Positions 8,285 through 15,860 of a stretch of DNA of 45,484 nucleotides are shown here, piece after piece. The notes beneath the pieces are model-generated. The model was not told where the DNA came from and ran no database searches. It saw only the letters and a program-made list of their open reading frames with translations. Both the position numbers and the translations under genes were made by a program. Source of the DNA: Streptomyces dysideae (GTDB taxonomy: Bacteria; Actinomycetota; Actinomycetes; Streptomycetales; Streptomycetaceae); assembly GCF_001514305.1 (NCBI RefSeq), contig NZ_KQ949082.1:17082-62565 (forward strand), written 5' to 3'. Positions within the stretch are counted from its first letter, which is position 1; every line of letters starts with the position of its first letter.

Positions 8285-9366
8285 AGGGTCACCGTCACTC
8301 CGTCGTGGGCCGAACGGCGGGCCGCCTCCAGTACGTCGAGGGCGGCGGCCGCCTCCAGGGCGGTCACCGGGTTGGGACCGCCGTCCAGCAGGGCCTTTGC
8401 CACGGCCGCATAGTAAGCGGGGTAGGCGCCCGGGAGGGTCGGTTCGGCGCGGCCGCCGCCGGTCAGCGGGGACTCGCCGGAACCGACCCGGCCCCACGCC
8501 GACTCGGGTTCCGTGCCCCAGTCGGCCGGCGCGCCGGGACGCCTGCCCTCGCGCAGGGCGGCCTCCTGGGGGTCGAGGCCGCACTTGACGTAGCCCGCCC
8601 GCGAGCCCAGCACCCGGAAACGCGGGCCGAGTTGGGCCGTGGTCGCCGACACGTACAGATGCGACCGCACCCCGTTCGCGTGCGTGAGCGCGAGGAATGT
8701 GTCGTCGTCCGTCTCGGCGCCGGGGCGGCGGATGTCCGACTCGGCGTAGACGGTCGTCACCGGGCCGAAGAGGACCAGCGCCTGGTCGACGACATGGCTG
8801 CCGAGGTCGTAGAGGAGACCTCCGATCTCTGCCGGGTCGCCGGACTCCCGCCAGCCGCCCTTCAGCTCCGGCCGCCACCGCTCGAAACGGGACTCGAACC
8901 GCCATACGTCGCCCAGTTCGCCCTCGGCGAGCAGCTTGCGCAGGGTCAGGAAGTCGTTGTCCCAGCGGCGGTTCTGGAAGACGGAGAGGAGCAGGCCGCG
9001 CTCCTCGGCGAGAGCGGCCAGTTCACGTGCCTCGGCCGCTGTGCCCGCGACCGGCTTGTCGACGACCACCGGGAGGCCCGCCTTGAGGGCGGCCGTCGCG
9101 AGCGGGACGTGCGTCTTGTTCGGGGACGCGATGACGACGAGGTCGAGATCGGCCGCGCGGTCGAGCAGGCCGTCGGGCGTGGCCTCGACGCGGACGTCCG
9201 GGAATTCCGCGCGCGCCTGCTCCTGCCGCTCCGGGTTGGCGGTGACCACCGTGTCGAGGGCGAGACCCTCCGTGGCGGCGATCAGGGGGGCGTGGAAGAC
9301 CGAGCCGGCGAGGCCGTAGCCGACGAGGCCCACACGGAGGGGCGTGCCGAGGGAGGTACCAGTCAT
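8281..9366 (-). CDS. Gfo/Idh/MocA-family oxidoreductase
   Basis: A 361-aa NAD(P)-dependent dehydrogenase. The Rossmann motif is at the N terminus (VGLVGYGLAGSVFHAPLI), VVVDKPVAG carries the family lysine, and SPNKTHVPLA is the conserved loop. The C-terminal alpha/beta substrate domain includes GGLLYDLGSHVVDQAL with the expected catalytic histidine region. Start ATG 9366 was chosen because it sits directly in front of the Rossmann fold. Substrates in this family are usually cyclic sugars or inositols. The gene is divergent from a ROK regulator across 48 bp that hold a 27-bp palindrome, so it is likely repressed by that regulator and relieved by a sugar or sugar derivative. It is co-translated with UPF0303. 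Confidence 0.9.
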   Translation of the reverse strand: MTGTSLGTPLRVGLVGYGLAGSVFHAPLIAATEGLALDTVVTANPERQEQARAEFPDVRVEATPDGLLDRAADLDLVVIASPNKTHVPLATAALKAGLPVVVDKPVAGTAAEARELAALAEERGLLLSVFQNRRWDNDFLTLRKLLAEGELGDVWRFESRFERWRPELKGGWRESGDPAEIGGLLYDLGSHVVDQALVLFGPVTTVYAESDIRRPGAETDDDTFLALTHANGVRSHLYVSATTAQLGPRFRVLGSRAGYVKCGLDPQEAALREGRRPGAPADWGTEPESAWGRVGSGESPLTGGGRAEPTLPGAYPAYYAAVAKALLDGGPNPVTALEAAAALDVLEAARRSAHDGVTVTL

Positions 9367-9372
9367 GCCGTC

Positions 9373-9399
9373 CACTTTCACAACGCTGTTGCCAAAGTG
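9373..9399. promoter_or_regulatory. Operator palindrome between oxidoreductase and ROK regulator
   Basis: A 27-bp imperfect palindrome: CACTTT outer arms and CAAC/GTTG inner arms, 10 of 13 symmetric pairs matching. It fills most of the 48-bp divergent intergenic space, as expected for a ROK/NagC-type operator controlling both genes. Confidence 0.7.
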
Positions 9400-9414
9400 C
9401 AAGCGCCGGAGACA

Positions 9415-10830
9415 ATGGGTGGCGTGAACAGGACGAAGGGCGGAACCGGCGGCGTCAATCTCACCGGCCTGCGCAGCCACAACGCGGCACTGGTGCTCGA
9501 CCTGCTGCGCACGGCCGGCACCGAGGGGATCAGCCGCCTCGAACTCGCCGAGCGCACCGGCCTCACCCCGCAGGCGGTCAGCAAGATCACCGGCCGGCTG
9601 CGGGAGGACGGGCTCGCGGCGGACGCCGGGCGGCGGGCGTCGACGGGGGGCAAGCCGCGGACGGTGCTGCGGCTGGTGCCGGAGGCCGGGCATGCGGTGG
9701 GGGTACATCTCGACCGGGACGAGCTGCGGGCCGTACTGGTCGATCTCGACGGAACCGTGGTGGGGGAGCGGCGGGTGCCGGTGGACCTGGGGGCGGGCGC
9801 GCACGCCGTGGTCGAACGGGTGGCCAGGGAGACGGAGGCGCTGCTGGGGGAGGGGTGGCGGCCGGAGTCTGGGTCTGGGGCTACGTCCGGAGCCGGAGCC
9901 GGACCCGGAGCTGGAGCCGGACTCGGGCCCGGAGCTGGAGCCGGAGTGGGACCTGGGGCCGGACCCGGAGCTGGAGCCGGACTCGGGCCCGGAGCTGGAG
10001 CCGGAGTGGGACCTGGGGCCGGGCCCGGAGCTGGAGCCGGACTCGGGCCCGGAGCTGGAGCCGGACTCGGGCCCGGAGCTGGAGCCGGAGTGGGACCTGG
10101 GGCCGGACCTGGAGCCGGAGCCGGACCCGGGCCCGGACCCGGAGCCGGAGCGGGCCCCGGAGCCGGAGCTGTGCTCGGCGTGGGGATCGCCCTGCCCGGC
10201 CCGCTCGATCACGCGCGTGGAGTGCTCCACCGGGTAACCGGCTTCCCCGAGTGGGACGGGTTCCCGCTGCGGGACGCGCTCGCTGCGCGGCTGGGCGTGC
10301 CGGTCGTCGTCGACAAGGACACCAACGCGGCCGCGCTGGGGCTGGCCGTCGGGGGCGTGGGCGGATCGTTCGCGTATCTGCACCTCGGTACGGGACTGGG
10401 CGCCGGGCTGGTGATCGGCGGGGTCGTGCATCGGGGGGCGCGGACCGGGGCGGGGGAGTTCGGGCATCAGGTGATCCAGCTGGACGGGCCCGTGTGCGGA
10501 TGCGGGAACCGGGGGTGCGTCGAGGCGCTGTGCCTCGCGGCCGTGCGGCGGGGGGACATGGAGGAGGCGGCCCGGGTGCTGGGGGTGGGGGCCGGGAATC
10601 TCGTGGGGCTGCTCGACATCGACCTGGTACTGCTGGGCGGGCGGACGGTGGCCGCGGCGCCGGAGGTGTTCGTACGGGGGGTGGGCGCCGTTCTCGAAGA
10701 ACGCGCCCGGCGTGAGGGCGGGGGAGAGGGGGCGGTGCCCGTGCGGATCGCCTCCGGCGGGGCGCGGGGGGTCGCCGAGGGGGCGGCCCAGTTGTTGCTG
10801 GCGCCTTTGTTCGGGCGGGCCGGTGGGTGA
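9415..10830 (+). CDS. ROK-family transcriptional regulator with a repetitive Gly/Ala/Pro insert
   Basis: A 471-aa repressor of the NagC/XylR type. A winged helix-turn-helix (about 15-85: GISRLELAERTGLTPQAVSK) is followed by the ROK sugar-kinase-like fold. That fold is split by about 100 residues of Gly-Pro-Gly-Ala repeats (roughly 150-255) inserted between the first beta sheet and GVGIALPGPLDH. The rest of the ROK domain is complete: DKDTNAAALG, HLGTGLGAGLVI, and the zinc cluster CGCGNRGCVEALC. Without the insert the length would be the usual ~370 aa. ATG 9415 is the likely start; GTG 9424 is an alternative. It is divergent from the dehydrogenase it probably represses. Confidence 0.88.
   Translation: MGGVNRTKGGTGGVNLTGLRSHNAALVLDLLRTAGTEGISRLELAERTGLTPQAVSKITGRLREDGLAADAGRRASTGGKPRTVLRLVPEAGHAVGVHLDRDELRAVLVDLDGTVVGERRVPVDLGAGAHAVVERVARETEALLGEGWRPESGSGATSGAGAGPGAGAGLGPGAGAGVGPGAGPGAGAGLGPGAGAGVGPGAGPGAGAGLGPGAGAGLGPGAGAGVGPGAGPGAGAGPGPGPGAGAGPGAGAVLGVGIALPGPLDHARGVLHRVTGFPEWDGFPLRDALAARLGVPVVVDKDTNAAALGLAVGGVGGSFAYLHLGTGLGAGLVIGGVVHRGARTGAGEFGHQVIQLDGPVCGCGNRGCVEALCLAAVRRGDMEEAARVLGVGAGNLVGLLDIDLVLLGGRTVAAAPEVFVRGVGAVLEERARREGGGEGAVPVRIASGGARGVAEGAAQLLLAPLFGRAGG
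9883..10170. repeat. 60-bp in-frame minisatellite within the ROK regulator
   Basis: The 60 bases at 9901-9960 are repeated without a single change at 9961-10020. A third copy follows (10021-10104) enlarged by an internal 24-bp duplication, and degenerate units lie on both sides. The unit encodes 20 residues (GPGAGAGLGPGAGAGVGPGA) and keeps the frame. All other frames are low complexity too, so the DNA itself is repetitive. Confidence 0.95.
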
Positions 10831-10854
10831 ACCGGGGGTGAAGCAGTGACGGAA

Positions 10855-10896
10855 CCCCAGGATCCGCGCCTGGGGGAACAACCCCCCGATCGGGGG
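10855..10896 (+). terminator. Two tandem hairpins after the ROK regulator
   Basis: CCCCAGG/CCTGGGG (10855-10861 with 10869-10875), followed directly by the perfect palindrome CCCCCGATCGGGGG (10883-10896). They lie 25-66 bp after the ROK stop codon and end in a short AT-rich tail (CATTTA). Confidence 0.7.
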
Positions 10897-10973
10897 CATT
10901 TACGCGCCCGTTCGGGCCTCGTACGGGATGGCACCCCGCGCCACCCACCCCCACCCGCCATAGTCATGTGTTC

Positions 10974-11684
10974 ATGCGACTGCACACGCCCGCTTCCCTC
11001 TGCCTCGCAGCAGCCGCCCTCTTCCCCGCAGCGCCCCCGGCGCACGCGGCGGCGGCCCCCCTCCCCTCCTGCGCCACCCCCGCCGACCGCGCCTTCCCCC
11101 TCACCTCCCGCATCCACGGCGGCCCCGACGCCTACGAAGCCGGGGGCGGATACGGCATCTGGTATCTGGACCTCACCAACACCACCGACCGCACCTGCAC
11201 CGGCATCCACCCGGTCGTCGTCCTCGTCGACGAGGAACGGGCCCTCGGGCCCTCCCAGCCGCGGCTCGACTTCTACGCCGACGACCGCCTGCACCCCGTC
11301 CGGTTCGAGACCACCGACGCGGACGAGCTGGTCGGTGCCTTCGACGACGGCTTCCCCGGGTTCACCGTCAGGCCCGGCAAGACCCTCACCGTGAAGGTCA
11401 GGCTCGCGATCGGCTCCGACGCCGTACCGAACGACGTCACCGCCAACGCGGCCGTCGTACAGCGCCACGACGGCGACGGCGACTGGGTCGGGCAGTCCAA
11501 CGACTACCGGTTCGCCATCGCCGCCGGCCCCACGCCCACGACCAGCCCCGGGACGTCCGACGGCCGCCTCACCTTCGCCGACGAGCTCGCCCGCACCGGC
11601 CTCGCCGCACGCCCCGCCACCTTCGCCACCTTCGCCCTCCTCCTCACCGGCGCCACTCTCCTGGTGCTCCGCAAGCGCCGCTGA
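10974..11684 (+). CDS. Secreted cell-wall protein with LAXTG sortase signal
   Basis: A 236-aa surface protein. It has an N-terminal signal peptide (cut near PAHAAAAP) and a ~150-residue beta-rich extracellular domain (YGIWYLDLTNTTDRTCTGIH; RPGKTLTVKVRLAIG). A threonine/proline linker precedes the C-terminal sorting region: LARTG, hydrophobic helix (ATFATFALLLTGATLLVL) and basic tail KRR. LARTG fits the LAXTG pattern recognised by class E sortases, and one is encoded at 4691-5458. No Shine-Dalgarno precedes ATG 10974; GTG 10968 is an equal alternative, so the mRNA may be leaderless. The domain is not one I can name. Confidence 0.8.
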   Translation: MRLHTPASLCLAAAALFPAAPPAHAAAAPLPSCATPADRAFPLTSRIHGGPDAYEAGGGYGIWYLDLTNTTDRTCTGIHPVVVLVDEERALGPSQPRLDFYADDRLHPVRFETTDADELVGAFDDGFPGFTVRPGKTLTVKVRLAIGSDAVPNDVTANAAVVQRHDGDGDWVGQSNDYRFAIAAGPTPTTSPGTSDGRLTFADELARTGLAARPATFATFALLLTGATLLVLRKRR

Positions 11685-11794
11685 CACGCCGCTGATACGC
11701 CGTTGAAAACTGGCCATTCCCTCAAGATCCGGCCTGTGTCTAGTCTGGGGCCCACGCAGCATCGCGAACATGCGTACGGCAGGAGATCCCGCAC

Positions 11795-12574
11795 ATGGCA
11801 GAACGCAGGCCCATCGAGTCGTGGCTCACCGACATGGACGGTGTGCTCATCCACGAGGGCGTACCGATCCCCGGCGCCGACGCCTTCCTCAAGAAGCTCC
11901 GCGAGTCCGGCAAGCCCTTCCTCGTTCTCACCAACAACTCGATCTACACCCCGCGTGACCTGCACGCCCGCCTGCGCCGCATGGGCCTGGACGTACCCGT
12001 CGAGTCCATCTGGACCTCCGCGCTGGCCACCGCCCAGTTCCTGGACGACCAGCGGCCGGGCGGCACGGCGTACGTCATCGGCGAGGCCGGCCTGACGACC
12101 GCGCTGCACGACATCGGGTACGTCCTCACCGACCACGAGCCCGACTACGTGGTGCTTGGCGAGACCCGCACCTACTCCTTCGAGGCCATGACCAAGGCCG
12201 TCCGGCTCATCAACGACGGCGCCCGTTTCATCTGCACCAACCCGGACGAGACCGGCCCGTCCACCGAGGGCCCGCTCCCGGCCACCGGCGCCGTCGCCGC
12301 GCTGATCACCAAGGCGACCGGCAAGAGCCCCTACTTCGCGGGCAAGCCCAACCCCCTCATGATGCGGACCGGCCTCAACGCCATCGGCGCCCACTCCGAG
12401 ACCAGCGCGATGATCGGCGACCGCATGGACACCGACGTGCTGGCCGGCATGGAGGCGGGGATGCAGACCTTCCTGGTGCTCACCGGGCTGACCCGGCCCG
12501 AGCAGGTGGAGAACTTCCCGTACCGCCCGTCCAAGATCGTCGAGTCGATCGCGGACCTCGTCGACCGGGTCTGA
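11795..12574 (+). CDS. HAD-IIA family phosphatase (NagD-like)
   Basis: A 259-aa cytoplasmic hydrolase with AGGAG upstream of ATG 11795. All HAD motifs are present: motif [11 protein letters not shown] with the nucleophile and acid Asp pair, motif II LVLTNNS, the type IIA cap (about residues 85-180), motif III lysine in [10 protein letters not shown], and motif [14 protein letters not shown]. NagD-type enzymes dephosphorylate small phosphate monoesters (nucleotides, sugar phosphates); some act as p-nitrophenylphosphatases. It is preceded by a 110-bp gap and closed by a strong terminator, so it forms a single-gene unit. The specific substrate is unknown. Confidence 0.92.
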   Translation: MAERRPIESWLTDMDGVLIHEGVPIPGADAFLKKLRESGKPFLVLTNNSIYTPRDLHARLRRMGLDVPVESIWTSALATAQFLDDQRPGGTAYVIGEAGLTTALHDIGYVLTDHEPDYVVLGETRTYSFEAMTKAVRLINDGARFICTNPDETGPSTEGPLPATGAVAALITKATGKSPYFAGKPNPLMMRTGLNAIGAHSETSAMIGDRMDTDVLAGMEAGMQTFLVLTGLTRPEQVENFPYRPSKIVESIADLVDRV

Positions 12575-12614
12575 AACCCCGGACGAGCCAAATGCGACCC
12601 GTACGGAGCAGCAT

Positions 12615-12639
12615 GGCCCCCGCTGAGGATGCGGGGGCC
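12615..12639 (+). terminator. Terminator of the HAD phosphatase gene
   Basis: A perfect 9-bp stem GGCCCCCGC / GCGGGGGCC with a 7-nt loop, 40 bp after the HAD stop codon and before the ribosome-binding site of the next gene. Confidence 0.8.
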
Positions 12640-12678
12640 CGTTCCCAGGAGGAGTCTCCAGGTATCTGGAGGTTCACG

Positions 12679-13245
12679 ATGGGTTCACTGCGCATCACTT
12701 TCTGCACGGCCGTCCTGGCCCTCACCGCCCTCACCCCGGCGGCCCACGCGGCGGACGGCGCCGGCTTCTCGGTGACCCCCTCGTCCCCCGCCCCCGCCCC
12801 CGGCACCGACGTCGCCCTGCGGGTCGGCGGCTGCCCGGGCAGGACGGGTACGGCGGTCTCCGCGGCCTTCGTCGCCGACGTACGGCTCACCGCCGCCGAC
12901 GGCGGCCTCGTCGGCGAGAGCCGCGTCCGCTCCACGCTCACGGCGGGCAGCTACGACGTCCGGGTCACCTGCGGGGACTCCCACCGCACGGAGACCGTCA
13001 CGGTCGCGGAGAAGGACATGGAGAAGGCCACGGAGAAGGAGGCCGAGCCCGCCGCCCCCGCACCCCCCGCCTCGCCCACCGCCCCCGTCCTGGCAGGCGG
13101 CGGAGGTACCGCCCACCTCGCCGCCGTCGACGCCCGCGAGGCCGGGCCCGGTACGGCGCACACGGTCACCGGGCTGGTGCTCGCCGGGGTCGCCGCCGTC
13201 GCCGTGGCCTTGCGGAGCGCCCACCGGAGCCGCGGGACGGACTGA
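12679..13245 (+). CDS. Secreted membrane-anchored protein paired with class F sortase
   Basis: A 188-aa protein; ATG 12679 lies 6 nt after GGAGG, making it the best start. The signal peptide (residues 1-27, ...AAHA) is followed by an immunoglobulin-like beta domain (FSVTPSSPAPAPGTDVALRV to GSYDVRVTC) with two cysteines. A charged KDMEKATEKEAEP and proline-rich stalk leads to a C-terminal helix (TVTGLVLAGVAAVAVAL) and a basic tail. There is no LPXTG-like motif before the helix, so it may remain membrane-anchored. It ends 4 bp before the sortase start and is the usual operon partner of class F sortases in Streptomyces. Confidence 0.82.
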   Translation: MGSLRITFCTAVLALTALTPAAHAADGAGFSVTPSSPAPAPGTDVALRVGGCPGRTGTAVSAAFVADVRLTAADGGLVGESRVRSTLTAGSYDVRVTCGDSHRTETVTVAEKDMEKATEKEAEPAAPAPPASPTAPVLAGGGGTAHLAAVDAREAGPGTAHTVTGLVLAGVAAVAVALRSAHRSRGTD

Positions 13246-13249
13246 CGCC

Positions 13250-13918
13250 ATGTCCGATCACGAACGCACCACCGGCACCGGCCGCCTCCTCATGGGCGTG
13301 GCCTGGGCGCTGCTGCTGCTCGGGCTGTGGCTGTGGGGGCGGGAGGTGACGGACGTACGGCCCGGGATGTCCGCGCCGACGACCGGCGACATGGCGGCCG
13401 TCGGACGCCCGGCGGACGACGTCGAACTCCCGTCTCCCGTCCGGCCGTTGGGGAACGCCCTGCCGCAGCGCCTCGACATCCCGGGGCTCGGCGTCCAGGC
13501 ACGCGTCGTCGCCCGCGGTCTGGACCGGCAGGGCGCGGTCGATGCGCCGCCCCTCGGCCAGGCCGGCGTGGTGGGCTGGTACGCGGCGGGGGTGCGGCCG
13601 GGGGCCGCCGGGGCCGCGCTGATGGTCGGGCACGTCGACACCGAGACCCGGCCCGCCGTCTTCTACCGGATCAGCACGATGAAGCCGGGCGAGACGGTCC
13701 GGGTCATCCGGGACGACGGCCGGGTCGCCGAGTTCACCGTGGACGACGTCCAGGTCGTCAACCGCGACCGCTTCGACGCCCGGCAGGCCTACGGGCCGCG
13801 CGAGCCGGGCCGCGCCGAGCTCCGGCTGATCACCTGCGGCGGCACCTTCGACCGGGCGAGCCGCAGCTACCAGGCCAACGTGATCGTGTCGGCGTACCTC
13901 ACCGGAACCGGTCTGTGA
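13250..13918 (+). CDS. Class F sortase
   Basis: A 222-aa membrane-anchored sortase beginning 4 bp after the preceding stop codon. One membrane span (about 12-30) is followed by a linker and the sortase barrel (70-220). Catalytic residues: His128 in MVGHVDTE, Cys196 in LRLITCGGTFD and Arg205 in ASRSYQANVIV. The TLXTC motif of classes A to E is replaced by LITCGG, as is typical for class F in actinobacteria, where the substrate is not well defined. The coupling to a secreted, C-terminally anchored protein suggests that one as substrate or partner. It is distinct from the class E enzyme 8 kb upstream. Confidence 0.9.
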   Translation: MSDHERTTGTGRLLMGVAWALLLLGLWLWGREVTDVRPGMSAPTTGDMAAVGRPADDVELPSPVRPLGNALPQRLDIPGLGVQARVVARGLDRQGAVDAPPLGQAGVVGWYAAGVRPGAAGAALMVGHVDTETRPAVFYRISTMKPGETVRVIRDDGRVAEFTVDDVQVVNRDRFDARQAYGPREPGRAELRLITCGGTFDRASRSYQANVIVSAYLTGTGL

Positions 13919-14086
13919 CACCGCACCTGGCCCGGTCGACGACCCGCTCCCGCTGAAGCCGCCGACCGGGCTGGTCCTCAACCGCGCGCGCTCGGGCTGC
14001 GGGAGTAACCCGGCGGCTGGCGCGGGAGGCTTCGGAAGCTGAGTGAGGGATTGCCGACCAGGGGCTGGGGTCGCCCGATGAAGACT

Positions 14087-14484
14087 CTAGAACGGATGTC
14101 GGCCGGGGCCTAGAGGTCGTCTGACGCCAAGTCCCAACTGGTTTCGCTCTGTCATATGCCCAGGTGGCGTGGGCTTCGGGAAGATGAACGGCAGGCCCTG
14201 AGGCCGTCCCCCGTTCGCCCGTTCGACTTCCCGTCGCAGTGCCGCGTCGTCTTCGACGCGTTCGACGACCGCCCGCGCGACCTGGTCCAAGGGCAGCCGA
14301 TGCCGCCGCGCGTACTTTCGCAGCGCGAGGAAGGCGTGGTCCGCGACGGTGTTCCAGCGCTCGGCGAGCATGCCCTTTGGCCGGCCACCCGACGTAGGCA
14401 GGGCGCCGTCTCGAACCCGTCGGAGAGGGTGTCAGCCGCTTCGGCCAGTGCCCGACCATCGCGGCTGTAACAGCTCGCGGACAA
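14087..14484 (-). pseudogene. Decayed GAF/ANTAR-type regulator
   Basis: From ATG 14371 to the stop at 14087, the frame begins with an ANTAR RNA-binding domain end: RPKGMLAERWNT, LALRKYARRHRLPLDQVARA, VVERVEDDAALRREVE. The open frame extends back only to a stop at 14432-14434. Just upstream, in another frame, RDGRALAEAADTLSDGFE resembles the beginning of a GAF-ANTAR protein. The simplest reading is an internal deletion of the GAF domain plus a frameshift near 14400-14430. ANTAR proteins normally bind terminator-antiterminator hairpins in mRNA; this copy is unlikely to work. The remaining 13919-14086 holds nothing I can recognise. Confidence 0.45.
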
Positions 14485-14562
14485 GCCTCGGACGATCTCG
14501 TGTGCCCCTCGACACCTATGTCAGGATTGGTACTTGGACCGTTACACCCGAGGGGGAGTTGG

Positions 14563-15585
14563 ATGTACGGCACGAGGGGGGTCGGGGCGAGGGCCTACGC
14601 GATGGTGCTGGGGGCGGCACTGCTGATCGCGGGGTGTTCCTCCTCCAAGGACGGCGACGGCGGCGACAAAGGGGACGACGGCGCCGGGATCACTCAACAG
14701 CCCAAGGAGACCGACCCGTTCTGGGTGAATTCGGACGGGAACGCGGCGCAGCAGGTGGCGGCCTACGAGAGGGCCGGCCAGAAGGAGGACGCCGAGCAGA
14801 TCCGGAAGATAGCGGAACAGCCGACCGCCGAGTGGATCAACCCGGACAGCGCCGAGGACCAGGCCCGGGGCTTCACCGAGGCCGCCGAGAAGGCGGACCG
14901 GGACGCGCTGCTCGTCGTCTACAACGTCCCGCACCGCGACTGCGGCCAGTTCTCCGGCGGCGGCGCCGCCGACGGCAACGCCTACCGCACGTTCATCGAC
15001 AGCGTCGCCAAGGGCATCGGCGACCGCCCCGCCACGGTGATCCTGGAACCGGACGCGGTCCTCCACATGGTCGACCAGTGCACGCCCGAGGAGTATCACG
15101 AGGAGCGATACGACCTCCTCAAGGGCGCCATCTCCACGCTCAAGTCCCTGAAGAACACCAAGGTCTACCTGGACGCGGGCAACGCCGGCTGGGGCAACCC
15201 CGACCAGATCTTCGACCCCCTCCAGCGGGCGGGCATCGACCAGGCCGACGGCTTCTCGGTGAACGTCTCCAACTTTTACACGACCCAGGACTCGATCGCC
15301 TACGGCAAGGACCTCTCCGCCAAGGTGGGCAACAAGCCCTTCATCATCGACACCAGCCGCAACGGCAACGGCCCCTACGAGGAGGGCGCCCCCGACGAAC
15401 GCTGGTGCAACCCCCCGGGCCGAGCCCTGGGAGAAACCCCGACAACGGAAACGGGCGACCCGCTGGTGGACGCGTACGTCTGGGTCAAACGCCCGGGAGA
15501 GTCGGACGGCGAATGCAAGGGCGGCCCCAAGGCGGGCGAGTGGTGGGCGGAATACGCACTGAAGCTGGCTGAAGCTTCCAACTGA
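14563..15585 (+). CDS. cslZ: GH6-family glycosidase lipoprotein (CslZ-like endoglucanase)
   Basis: A 340-aa lipoprotein. ATG 14563 follows AGGGGGAG; the lipobox is LLIAGC (Cys near residue 24), then an Asp/Gly-rich linker. The catalytic domain has GH6 features: LLVVYNVPHRDCGQFSGG (catalytic-acid Asp region), VILEPDAVLHM, KVYLDAGNAGWG, GFSVNVSNFYTT and FIIDTSRNGNGP. GH6 enzymes cut beta-1,4-glucans with inversion. In Streptomyces a GH6 gene named cslZ accompanies cslA and glxA, and its product is thought to trim or open the wall for the hyphal-tip glycan. Here it converges on glxA rather than following it on the same strand; a MITE-like element lies between. Symbol assigned by context. Confidence 0.85.
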   Translation: MYGTRGVGARAYAMVLGAALLIAGCSSSKDGDGGDKGDDGAGITQQPKETDPFWVNSDGNAAQQVAAYERAGQKEDAEQIRKIAEQPTAEWINPDSAEDQARGFTEAAEKADRDALLVVYNVPHRDCGQFSGGGAADGNAYRTFIDSVAKGIGDRPATVILEPDAVLHMVDQCTPEEYHEERYDLLKGAISTLKSLKNTKVYLDAGNAGWGNPDQIFDPLQRAGIDQADGFSVNVSNFYTTQDSIAYGKDLSAKVGNKPFIIDTSRNGNGPYEEGAPDERWCNPPGRALGETPTTETGDPLVDAYVWVKRPGESDGECKGGPKAGEWWAEYALKLAEASN

Positions 15586-15592
15586 CGGCAAT

Positions 15593-15622
15593 CCCCGCGC
15601 CCTTGTCCTCAGGGGCGCGGGG
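15593..15622 (+). terminator. Terminator after the GH6 gene
   Basis: CCCCGCGCCC (15593-15602) pairs with GGGCGCGGGG (15613-15622) across a 10-nt loop, 7 bp after the GH6 stop codon, followed by CTCTGTCAATTT. This GC-rich type is common in Streptomyces. Confidence 0.8.
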
Positions 15623-15655
15623 CTCTGTCAATTTGCGGCTCCGCCGCGTGGGCGC

Positions 15656-15826
15656 GACAAGCCGGGTCTTCGAACTTGAGCGGTGCGCCCCTGTTGGTCG
15701 GCGTCCGCCCCCAGGGCCCTCGTAAGCCGGGGATGTGACACTCTCGCGGAAACTGTCACATCCCCGCGGCTTACCAGTCGGCGCCCGGCGTCCGCGCACC
15801 GCTCAACTTCGAAGACCCGACAAGCC
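15656..15826. mobile_element. MITE-like element with terminal inverted repeats and 8-bp target duplication
   Basis: Terminal inverted repeats of 24 bp, matching at 23 positions, lie at 15664-15687 and 15795-15818. They are flanked immediately by the 8-bp direct repeat GACAAGCC at 15656-15663 and 15819-15826. The 155-bp interior has no ORF of note but a second, nested inverted repeat: GGGGATGTGACA (15729-15740) and TGTCACATCCCC (15754-15765), with flanking GTAAGCC/GGCTTAC. The tip GGGTCTTCG and the 8-bp duplication resemble ISL3-family ends, so a non-autonomous ISL3 derivative is the best guess. Its position between convergent genes lets it also act as a bidirectional terminator. Confidence 0.75.
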
Positions 15827-15860
15827 ACGACGCAGCCGCAGCCGCAGCCAAAGAACAACC

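Noticed and set aside
9901..10104. CRISPR-like repeat array
   Set aside because: Units are contiguous without unique spacers, keep a coding frame and lie inside a gene; no cas genes nearby.
9366..10899. Minus-strand extension of the oxidoreductase frame through the ROK gene, with Ser/Gly repeats
   Set aside because: It is the complement of the ROK minisatellite; the Rossmann motif fixes the true start at 9366, and the palindrome and divergent start fit two separate genes.
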